64,000 nucleotides of DNA. Source: Blastococcus sp. TF02A-26. Its GTDB lineage: Bacteria > Actinomycetota > Actinomycetes > Mycobacteriales > Geodermatophilaceae. The position numbers and the translations under genes were made by a program. The notes beneath the pieces were generated by a model. It searched no databases. It worked only from the letters and a program-made list of their open reading frames with translations, and had not been told where the DNA came from. Of this stretch, positions 47,983 to 54,083 are shown piece by piece. The DNA is taken from contig NZ_QOHG01000011.1 of the NCBI RefSeq assembly GCF_003319125.1, positions 110,475 through 174,474 of the forward strand, given 5' to 3'. Within the stretch, counting starts at the first letter, position 1. Each line of letters opens with the position of its first letter.

Positions 47983-48903
47983 GTGCCGACCACCCCCACC
48001 CGTTCCTCCTACGAGGGACGCCCCCTCCCCCGCCCCGGCGAGGACCTCGTCGACCAGGGACTGGGCTTCGACGTCGGCACGCTGATGAGCCGGCGGAGGC
48101 TGCTCGGGTTCGTCGGGATCGGCGCCGCCACGCTCGGACTGGCGGCCTGCGGTAGGGACGGCGGGACGGCGTCCGCGTCCTCCTCGGCGGGCACGACGGC
48201 CGCGGCGGGCGAGATCCCCGACGAGACCGCGGGGCCCTACCCCGGCGACGGCTCCAACGGCCCCGACGTGCTGGAGCAGTCCGGCATCGTGCGCAGCGAC
48301 ATCCGCGACAGCTTCGGCGTGTACCGCGGCACCGCGGAGGGCGTGCCCATGACGCTCCAGCTCACCGTCACCGATCTGGCCGGCGGCGGCGTGCCGTTCG
48401 AGGGTGCGGCCGTCTACGTGTGGCACTGCACACGGGAGGGCGGGTACTCGCTGTACTCGCAGGGAGTCACCGACCAGAACTTCCTGCGCGGCGTGCAGGT
48501 CGCCGGGGCCGACGGGACGGTGACCTTCACCAGCGTCTTCCCGGCCTGCTACGACGGGCGGTGGCCGCACATCCACTTCGAGGTCTACCCCGACCAGGCC
48601 TCGATCGCGGACTCGACCGCGGCGATCGCCACCTCCCAGGTCGCGCTGCCCGAGGACGTCTGCGCGACCGTCTACGCCACCAGCGGTTACGAGGCCTCGG
48701 TGCGCAACCTCGCCCGGGTGAGCCTGACCGGCGACAACGTCTTCGGCGACGACGGCGGCGCCCTCCAGCTCGCGACCGTCACCGGCGACGTGTCCGGCGG
48801 CTACACCGTCCGGCTCACCGCCGGGGTCGACACCTCGACCACGCCCACCGGTGGCGGCACCGCTCCTGGCGGTCCCGGCGGCCCGGGCGGTCCCCCGTCC
48901 TGA
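47983..48903 (+). CDS. Tat-exported lipoprotein, intradiol ring-cleavage dioxygenase-like
   Basis: 306 residues. A 35-residue N-region precedes the twin-arginine signal SRRRLLGFVGIGAATLGL and lipobox LAA/C. The mature domain keeps non-heme Fe(III) ligands of intradiol dioxygenases: AAVYVWHCTREGGYSLYS (Tyr) and FPACYDGRWPHIHFEVYPDQ (Tyr, His, His). Two Thr/Gly/Pro-rich low-complexity regions flank it. An extracytoplasmic dioxygenase-fold lipoprotein could act on aromatic compounds outside the membrane. GGGAG lies upstream of GTG 47983. Confidence 0.85.
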   Translation: MPTTPTRSSYEGRPLPRPGEDLVDQGLGFDVGTLMSRRRLLGFVGIGAATLGLAACGRDGGTASASSSAGTTAAAGEIPDETAGPYPGDGSNGPDVLEQSGIVRSDIRDSFGVYRGTAEGVPMTLQLTVTDLAGGGVPFEGAAVYVWHCTREGGYSLYSQGVTDQNFLRGVQVAGADGTVTFTSVFPACYDGRWPHIHFEVYPDQASIADSTAAIATSQVALPEDVCATVYATSGYEASVRNLARVSLTGDNVFGDDGGALQLATVTGDVSGGYTVRLTAGVDTSTTPTGGGTAPGGPGGPGGPPS

Positions 48904-48907
48904 CCTG

Positions 48908-49705
48908 CTAGCGCATGTCCTTCGGGCGCAGTGCCTCCGGGACGACGGCGGGCTCGCCGGACTCGGTCCGCGCGGCGGGCACGCCCTTGAACCGGTAGTT
49001 CACGACGCCGACCCCGGGCTGGACGACGTAGGCGGCACCGGGCTCGCCGTCGGTCCAGGCGGCGATCATCGCGTCGGCGACCTCCTGGGCGGTGAGCACC
49101 GGGAAGCCGGCCGCGGTGAACTCGTGCCGGATGCGGTCGATGATCGCGGTGTCGGCGAAGCCGGGGCAGATGGCGGTGATCGTCGTCCCCTCGCGGGCCA
49201 GCCGGGGGGCCATCGAGCGGACGAACGCGATCGCGCCGCCCTTGGCCACGCTGTAGCCGGGGTCGGTGGCCATCGGAGAGAGGCCGGCCAGCGACGCCGT
49301 CACCACGATCGCTCCCCCGCCGGCCCGCTTGATGGCCGGGCGGGCGGCCTGGACGCCGTAGACGACGCCGAACAGGTCGATGGTGACCACGCGCATGAAC
49401 TCGTCGAGGTCGAGGGCGTCGTCGCTCTTCGCGGCGGAGATGCCGGCGTTGAGGTAGGCGGCGTCGAGCCGGCCGTGCTCGGCCTCGACCTGCGCGACGA
49501 CGGCCTCGTTGGCGGCGAGGTCGGTGACGTCCAGCGCCACGAACGGGCAGCCGAGGTCGGCGGCGACCGAGCGGTTGCGCTCGGTGTCGAGGTCGGCGAG
49601 GACGGCGGTCACGTCGCGCTCGCGCAGCGTGGCGGCGAGGGCGCGGCCGAAGCCGCCGGTCCCTCCGGTGATCAGTGCGACGGCGCCGGGCTCGAGTGTG
49701 CTCAC
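48908..49705 (-). CDS. Short-chain dehydrogenase/reductase
   Basis: 265 residues, classical SDR. Cofactor motif ALITGGTGGFGRALAATLRE, acidic residue in VLADLDTERN (NAD preference likely), LNAGISAAKS, and catalytic Ser/Tyr/Lys in VVTASLAGLSPMATDPGYSVAKG (shown in parts: VVTASLAGL; GYSVAKGGA). Substrate unknown. GTG 49705 is 20 bases after the M20 peptidase stop, so they may share a transcript. Confidence 0.88.
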   Translation of the reverse strand: MSTLEPGAVALITGGTGGFGRALAATLRERDVTAVLADLDTERNRSVAADLGCPFVALDVTDLAANEAVVAQVEAEHGRLDAAYLNAGISAAKSDDALDLDEFMRVVTIDLFGVVYGVQAARPAIKRAGGGAIVVTASLAGLSPMATDPGYSVAKGGAIAFVRSMAPRLAREGTTITAICPGFADTAIIDRIRHEFTAAGFPVLTAQEVADAMIAAWTDGEPGAAYVVQPGVGVVNYRFKGVPAARTESGEPAVVPEALRPKDMR

Positions 49706-49725
49706 CGGGGCATCACACCACTCGG

Positions 49726-51045
49726 TCAGGCGGTGCGCAGGAACCGGTCGAGCACGCGGATGCCGAACCGCAGCGACTCGACCGGCACCCGCTCGTCGAT
49801 GCCGTGGAACAGGGCGGCGAAGTCCAGCTCGGGGGGCAGCCGCAGCGGGGAGAACCCGAAGCAACGGATGCCCAGGCGCTCGAAGCTCTTGGCGTCGGTG
49901 CCACCGCTCATGGTGAACGGCACCGGGCGGGCGCCGGCGTCCTCGCTCTTCAGCGCTGCGACCATCGCGTCGACGACCGGGCCGTCGAACGTCGTCTCCA
50001 CGGCCTGGTCGTGGACGATCCACTCGCGCTGGACGCCCTCGCCGATCAGGCCGGCCAGCTGCCGCTCGAACTCCGCCTCCTGGCCGTGCAGGAAACGGCC
50101 GTCCACGGTGGCGGTGGCGGTGCCGGGGATGACGTTGGTCTTGTAGCCGGCGTCGAGCATCGTGGGGTTGGCGGTGTTCCGCAGCGCCGCGCCGATCATC
50201 CGGCTGATGGACCCCAGCCGGGCGAGGGCCTCCTCGGGCTGGTCGGGGTCGATCTCGATGCCGTAGGCCTCGCTGACGGCGTCCAGGAAGGCGCGCATGG
50301 GCGGGGTGAGCACGGTGGGCAGCCGGGTGGAGCCGATGCGGGCGACGGCCTGGCACAGCCGGGTGACGGCGTTGTCGTCGTGCACGAACGAGCCGTGGCC
50401 GGGGCGGCCCGAGGCGGTGAGCCGCATCCAGGCCAGCCCCTTCTCGGCGGTCTGCACGAGGTAGAGGCGCAGGTCGTCGCGGACGGTGATGCTGAAGCCG
50501 CCGACCTCGCTGATCGCCTCGGTGCAGTCGGCGAACAGGTCGGGGTGCTCGTCCACGATCCAGCGGGCGCCCAGGGTGCCGCCGGCCTCCTCGTCGGCGA
50601 GGTAGGCCAGCACGATGTCGCGCTCGGGGCGGACGCCGGTGCGCGCCCAGTCCCGGACCAGCGCGAGGGTCATCGCGTCCATGTCCTTCATGTCGACCGC
50701 GCCCCGGCCCCACACGTAGCCGTCGCGCTCCTCGCCGGAGAAGGGGTGCACGCTCCACTCGCTCGGATCGGCGGGGACGACGTCGAGGTGGCCGTGCACG
50801 AGCAGCGGCGGCCGGCTCGGGTCGGTGCCGGGGATGCGGGCCACCAGGCTGGCCCGGCCGCGCTCGGACTCGTAGATCTGCGAGCCGATGCCGACCTCGT
50901 CGAGCTTGCCGGCAACCCACTCCGCCGCCAGGCGCTCACCCTTGCCGGTGGCGGTGTCGCCGGTGTTCGTCGTGTCGATCCGGATGAGGTCGCTGAGCAG
51001 CTCGGCGACCTCGTCCTGGGCGCGGGTCAGCGGCGCGGGCTCCAT
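49726..51045 (-). CDS. M20/M25/M40 family metallopeptidase
   Basis: 439-residue zinc dipeptidase/deacylase-like enzyme. Metal ligands: LLVHGHLDVVPADPSEW (His, Asp), WGRGAVDMKDMDAMTLAL (bridging Asp), LAYLADEEAGGTLGARW (general-base Glu). A dimerisation domain sits in the middle (KGLAWMRLTASGRPGHGSFV) and the late PFTMSGGTDAKSFERLGIRC follows. ATG 51045 has TACGCT 6 bases upstream. Confidence 0.92.
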   Translation of the reverse strand: MEPAPLTRAQDEVAELLSDLIRIDTTNTGDTATGKGERLAAEWVAGKLDEVGIGSQIYESERGRASLVARIPGTDPSRPPLLVHGHLDVVPADPSEWSVHPFSGEERDGYVWGRGAVDMKDMDAMTLALVRDWARTGVRPERDIVLAYLADEEAGGTLGARWIVDEHPDLFADCTEAISEVGGFSITVRDDLRLYLVQTAEKGLAWMRLTASGRPGHGSFVHDDNAVTRLCQAVARIGSTRLPTVLTPPMRAFLDAVSEAYGIEIDPDQPEEALARLGSISRMIGAALRNTANPTMLDAGYKTNVIPGTATATVDGRFLHGQEAEFERQLAGLIGEGVQREWIVHDQAVETTFDGPVVDAMVAALKSEDAGARPVPFTMSGGTDAKSFERLGIRCFGFSPLRLPPELDFAALFHGIDERVPVESLRFGIRVLDRFLRTA

Positions 51046-51051
51046 CGGCCG

Positions 51052-51057
51052 AGCGTA
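51052..51057 (-). promoter_or_regulatory. Leaderless -10 element of the M20 peptidase gene
   Basis: TACGCT on the minus strand, 6 bases before ATG 51045. Confidence 0.5.
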
Positions 51058-51076
51058 TGCGCCGGTCCGCAGCCGG

Positions 51077-51184
51077 TCAGGAGGTGACCCAGGTGAACAG
51101 TGCCAGGCCGGCCCACACGCCCAGCCCCGCCGCGACCAGGTAGTAGAGCCACCAGCGCCAGGTGCTCCGCCGCGGCTGCGTCAC
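51077..51184 (-). CDS. 35-residue single-pass membrane protein
   Basis: A basic N-terminus (VTQPRRSTWR) and one aromatic-flanked membrane helix (WWLYYLVAAGLGVWAGLALF) ending TWVTS. GTG 51184 overlaps the stop of the upstream SHOCT gene (GTGA), which supports translation. Possible partner or regulator of the SHOCT membrane protein. Confidence 0.6.
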   Translation of the reverse strand: MTQPRRSTWRWWLYYLVAAGLGVWAGLALFTWVTS

Positions 51185-51882
51185 CCCGACACCTCCTCGC
51201 GCAGCGTCGCGGCCTTCGCCAGCCGGTACTCGTCGTCGGTGAGCTCGCCGGAGGCGTGCAGAGCGGCCAGCCGCTCCAGTCGCCCGGCCACCGACATGGC
51301 GGAGGCGCGGGGGTCGTCGCCCCCGGGGAGGTCCGGGGCCCGGGGAGCCGGCGGCGGCTCCTCCAGGTGCGGGTGGTGGACGACGACCGGCGGCGGCCCG
51401 GCCTGCGGGGTCGTCCGGGTGCTGCGGTTCCCCCGCAGCACGGAGAGCCCGATGAGCAGCGGGCCGGCGCCCATCACCCAGAAGAGGATCCCGCAGAAGA
51501 TGAAGCCGCCGCTCACCCCGGCGCCGGGCGGCGGGTCGAACCAGCCGTCGTCCAGGAAGTTCCAGCCCAGGGTCAGGAACAGCGCGGGCCAGCCCAGCAG
51601 GACCGGCTGGGGCGCCCGGAGCACGTGCGCACCCCAGAGCGTGCCGAGCACGCAGACGAGCGCCGACCCGAACACCAGCAGCAGCGCGCCGCCCGTGCCG
51701 TCGGGACACGGCTGGGCCGACACGTACGGCCCGCCGTCGGCGCACGAGCCGCCGACGGCGCTGACCGACCGCATGATCTGGGACAGGATCGTGATGCTGG
51801 CGGCACCAGCGGCGACACCGAGCCCGAGCGCCACGACGGCGCGTGCCCGTCTCGCGGGCGACAACGGTTCCGACGACGTCAC
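51181..51882 (-). CDS. SHOCT-domain membrane protein
   Basis: 233 residues. Four predicted membrane helices (AVVALGLGVAAGAASITILS, ALLLVFGSALVCVLGTLWG, VLLGWPALFLTLGWNFL, FIFCGILFWVMGAGPLLIGL), a Pro/His-rich linker and a C-terminal SHOCT segment (RLERLAALHASGELTDDEYR, LAKAATLRE). I place the start at GTG 51882 with GGAGGT upstream; the frame extends into the tandem repeats, but those codons lie before the ribosome-binding site. Confidence 0.75.
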   Translation of the reverse strand: MTSSEPLSPARRARAVVALGLGVAAGAASITILSQIMRSVSAVGGSCADGGPYVSAQPCPDGTGGALLLVFGSALVCVLGTLWGAHVLRAPQPVLLGWPALFLTLGWNFLDDGWFDPPPGAGVSGGFIFCGILFWVMGAGPLLIGLSVLRGNRSTRTTPQAGPPPVVVHHPHLEEPPPAPRAPDLPGGDDPRASAMSVAGRLERLAALHASGELTDDEYRLAKAATLREEVSG

Positions 51883-51913
51883 GACCACCTCCGGCAGCGG
51901 GGAGCCGCAGCGG

Positions 51914-51919
51914 AGGCTA
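51914..51919 (-). promoter_or_regulatory. -10 element of the SHOCT gene
   Basis: TAGCCT on the minus strand, about 25 bases of leader before GGAGGT and GTG 51882. Confidence 0.4.
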
Positions 51920-51920
51920 G

Positions 51921-52017
51921 GGCCGACACCAGGCCCGACACCAGGCCCGACACCAGGCCCGACACCAGGCCCGACACCAGGGCCGACACCAGGGCCCGAC
52001 ACCAGGGCCCGACACCG
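51921..52017. repeat. Tandem repeat, 8 units of 11-13 bases
   Basis: Unit GGCCCGACACCA: four perfect 12-base copies (51932-51979), bordered by an 11-base unit, a 12-base variant and two 13-base GGGCCCGACACC(A/G) units. It lies between the SHOCT promoter and the tRNA gene. Confidence 0.9.
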
Positions 52018-52083
52018 GGGTCGGCGGACGGCTCGGGGGTGCGTCGAGCGGCCGGAGGCGTCTTGTAGTCTTGTCCCGCACTC

Positions 52084-52168
52084 GTCCGGGTGGCGGAATG
52101 GCAGACGCGCTAGCTTGAGGTGCTAGTGCCCTTTATCGGGCGTGGGGGTTCAAGTCCCCCCTCGGACA
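52084..52168 (+). tRNA. tRNA-Leu (anticodon GAG)
   Basis: 85 bases. Acceptor arms GTCCGGG and CTCGGAC pair (one G-U); anticodon arm CTAGC-TTGAGGT-GCTAG reads GAG for CTC codons; the long variable arm GCCC-TTTAT-CGGGC is class II; T-arm GGGGG-TTCAAGT-CCCCC. Discriminator A; CCA is not encoded. Strong hairpin follows. Confidence 0.97.
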
Positions 52169-52174
52169 CAGTTC

Positions 52175-52208
52175 GAAGGCCCCGCGGTCGGCTGACCGCG
52201 GGGCCTTC
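52175..52208. terminator. Strong bidirectional hairpin terminator
   Basis: 15-base arms GAAGGCCCCGCGGTC and GACCGCGGGGCCTTC with loop GGCT. It lies between the tRNA and the terC stop, so it can end both transcripts. No T-tract, as is common in actinomycetes. Confidence 0.75.
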
Positions 52209-52228
52209 GTCGTCGGAGGCGGTGGACG

Positions 52229-53281
52229 TCACCCCACCGGGTCCCGACCTCCTCCTGCGCCGACCCGCTCCGCCGGACGCCGCCGCCACGTCGGCTCCAG
52301 CGCGGCGGTCTCCTCCTCGGACGCGACCCGGAACGGCGACGGCGTCGCGGAGCCGACCGGCACCCGGCCCTGACCCCGCGTCGCCCGGAGGCTGGCCACG
52401 ACCGACACCCCGATGATCGTGGCGATCACGGCGAGCGAGACCGTCGTCGGCACGTAGTACAGGTCCACCTTGAGCAGCATCTTGACGCCCACCCAGACGA
52501 GCACGAGCGCCAGCCCGGTCTTCAGGTACACGAACCGGTGCACCAGGTCGGCGAGCAGGAAGTACATGGCCCGCAGGCCCAGCACCGCGAACGCGTTGGC
52601 CGTGAAGACCAGGAACGGCTCGTCGGTGACCGCGAAGATCGCCGGGATCGAGTCGACGGCGAAGACGACGTCGGTCACCTCGATGACCACCAGGACCGCG
52701 AGCAGCGGCGTGGCCACGAGCCGGCCCGCGACCCGGATCACCAGCCGCTGGCCGTGGTAGGCGTCGGTCATGGGGACCAGGCGCCGGAAGGCCCGTAGCG
52801 CCCGTGACCGTGCCGGGTCCAGGTGCTCGCTGCGCGAGCGCGCCATCCGCACCCCCGTGACGAGCAGGAACGCGGCGAAGACGTACAGCACCCAGCTGAA
52901 GCTCGCGATGAGGACCGACCCGGCGGCGATGAAGATGCCGCGGAACACCAGCGCACCGACGACGCCGAGGATGAGGACCCGGTGCTGGTACTCCCGGGGC
53001 ACCGCGAAGTACGACAGCACGATCGCCCACACGAAGACGTTGTCCACGGCCAGCGACTTCTCGATCAGGTAGCCGGCGAAGTACTGCTGCCCGTACTCGG
53101 CGCCGGCCTGCCACCAGACCCCGACGCCGAAGGCCACGCCGAAGACCACCCAGATCCCCGACCAGACCGCGGCCTCGCGGAGGCCGATGACGTGCGCCCG
53201 GCGATGGGCGAACAGGTCCATCGCGAGCATCGCGAGGATGACCGCCAGCACGGCGAGCCAGATCCACAGGGGCACGTCCAC
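52229..53281 (-). CDS. terC: TerC-family membrane protein (manganese exporter type)
   Basis: 350 residues with about nine hydrophobic segments. Signature acidic sites lie within helices: LAMDLFAHRR, KSLAVDNVFVWAIVLSYF and IEVTDVVFAVDSIPAIFAVT. TerC proteins of the Alx/MeeF type export Mn(II), often to feed secreted metalloproteins. GTG 53281 has GGGAGG 7 bases upstream. That site lies in a hairpin at the end of a yybP-ykoY-like leader, in accord with metal control. Confidence 0.92.
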   Translation of the reverse strand: MDVPLWIWLAVLAVILAMLAMDLFAHRRAHVIGLREAAVWSGIWVVFGVAFGVGVWWQAGAEYGQQYFAGYLIEKSLAVDNVFVWAIVLSYFAVPREYQHRVLILGVVGALVFRGIFIAAGSVLIASFSWVLYVFAAFLLVTGVRMARSRSEHLDPARSRALRAFRRLVPMTDAYHGQRLVIRVAGRLVATPLLAVLVVIEVTDVVFAVDSIPAIFAVTDEPFLVFTANAFAVLGLRAMYFLLADLVHRFVYLKTGLALVLVWVGVKMLLKVDLYYVPTTVSLAVIATIIGVSVVASLRATRGQGRVPVGSATPSPFRVASEEETAALEPTWRRRPAERVGAGGGRDPVG

Positions 53282-53288
53282 GGCACAA

Positions 53289-53313
53289 CCTCCCGGTCGG
53301 TTCCGACCGGAGG
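53289..53313 (-). promoter_or_regulatory. Hairpin sequestering the terC ribosome-binding site
   Basis: CCTCCGGTCGG-AA-CCGACCGGGAGG on the minus strand; the GGGAGG ribosome-binding site (53289-53294) pairs with CCTCC of the upstream arm. Confidence 0.65.
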
Positions 53314-53405
53314 TCTCCCCAGCTCCCACGTCCGGGAGCTCTGCCCGCCGGGCCCCAGGGGGGCCGTGCTGACGGCGGACGGCGACGGGGTACTCCCCTC
53401 CACGA
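53289..53405 (-). ncRNA. yybP-ykoY manganese riboswitch candidate
   Basis: The leader of terC carries GAGGGGAGTACCCC near its 5' end, a CGTCAGCACGG segment, a GC-rich stem region, and GGGGAGACCTCCGG near the 3' end. These fit the conserved loops of the yybP-ykoY Mn2+ aptamer, which typically precedes terC genes. The aptamer's 3' side supplies the anti-ribosome-binding-site strand. Boundaries are approximate. Confidence 0.65.
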
Positions 53406-53464
53406 CGAGGACAAGTGAACCACAGTTCGCCTTTTCGCGCAGGGCATGCGCGCCGCACCGCTGG

Positions 53465-53917
53465 TCAGGCGCTGGCGCGGCCGTCCGTGCCCACGGACCG
53501 GCGCACGCCGACCGATCCGGGCGGCATCTGCCAGCCGCTCGTGATGCCGTTCTCGATCACCAGGTAGCAGCGCCCCGCGGAGGGCGACCACGAGGGGAGA
53601 TGCAGGCGGTCGAGCCTGGCCACCTCCGCCTCCGCGTGGGCCACGCGGGCCGGACCCACGACCGTCACCGCCCAGGCGCCCCCGTCCGGCTCCCAGCCGT
53701 CCGCCTCGAACGCGACGACGGTGCCCGGGCACGACACCGCCAGGGTGCTGCCGGGCACCGCGGCGACGACGACCCGGGTCCCGTCGAGCGCGAAGGGCAC
53801 CGGCTGGACCGCCGGGAGCGCCCGCGCCGTGAAGGCGATCCGACCCACCGGGACGCGGCTCAGCAACCGCCGGCACTCGCCCTCGCCCAGCGTCTCCGCT
53901 CCCTCGACCGTCCGCAC
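53465..53917 (-). CDS. Pyridoxamine 5'-phosphate oxidase-like flavin/F420-type protein
   Basis: 150-residue single split-barrel domain: CRRLLSRVPVGRIAFTARAL, AVQPVPFALDGTRVVVAAVP and TVVAFEADGWEPDGGAWAVT. Such small PNPOx-like proteins bind FMN or F420; some sit in mycobacterial dormancy regulons. A DosR-like box lies 90 bases upstream of GTG 53917. Substrate unknown. Confidence 0.85.
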   Translation of the reverse strand: MRTVEGAETLGEGECRRLLSRVPVGRIAFTARALPAVQPVPFALDGTRVVVAAVPGSTLAVSCPGTVVAFEADGWEPDGGAWAVTVVGPARVAHAEAEVARLDRLHLPSWSPSAGRCYLVIENGITSGWQMPPGSVGVRRSVGTDGRASA

Positions 53918-54007
53918 GTCCGCCGCTCCCCCCGTGGACCCGTCCCCGGCCGTTGCCCGGCCCTCGTTTCGTCCTCGAGTCTCGGCGGGCGGTCACCGGC
54001 GGGTCCG

Positions 54008-54021
54008 GGGACCTTCGGCCC
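54008..54021. promoter_or_regulatory. DosR/DevR-like box 4
   Basis: GGGACCTTCGGCCC; core GGGAC-N4-GnCCC with one departure from full symmetry. Upstream of the PNPOx-like gene. Confidence 0.45.
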
Positions 54022-54083
54022 GTTCGCCGCGCCGATGGGCATGCAGTCGGGCAGGTCTCCGGTCCGCCGGGCCGGCGACGACG

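Noticed and set aside
51883..52002. GVGP-repeat N-terminus for the SHOCT protein
   Set aside because: The frame runs through the tandem repeats, but the ribosome-binding site GGAGGT and a -10 lie after them, before GTG 51882.
51921..52017. CRISPR array
   Set aside because: Units of 11-13 bases repeat head to tail with no spacers and no cas genes.
53417..53428. GAACCACAGTTC upstream of terC as a third KstR-like operator
   Set aside because: Spacing between GAAC and GTTC is 4 rather than the 5 seen in the two operators (GAACAnCGTT), the outer bases do not fit, and the gene is unrelated.
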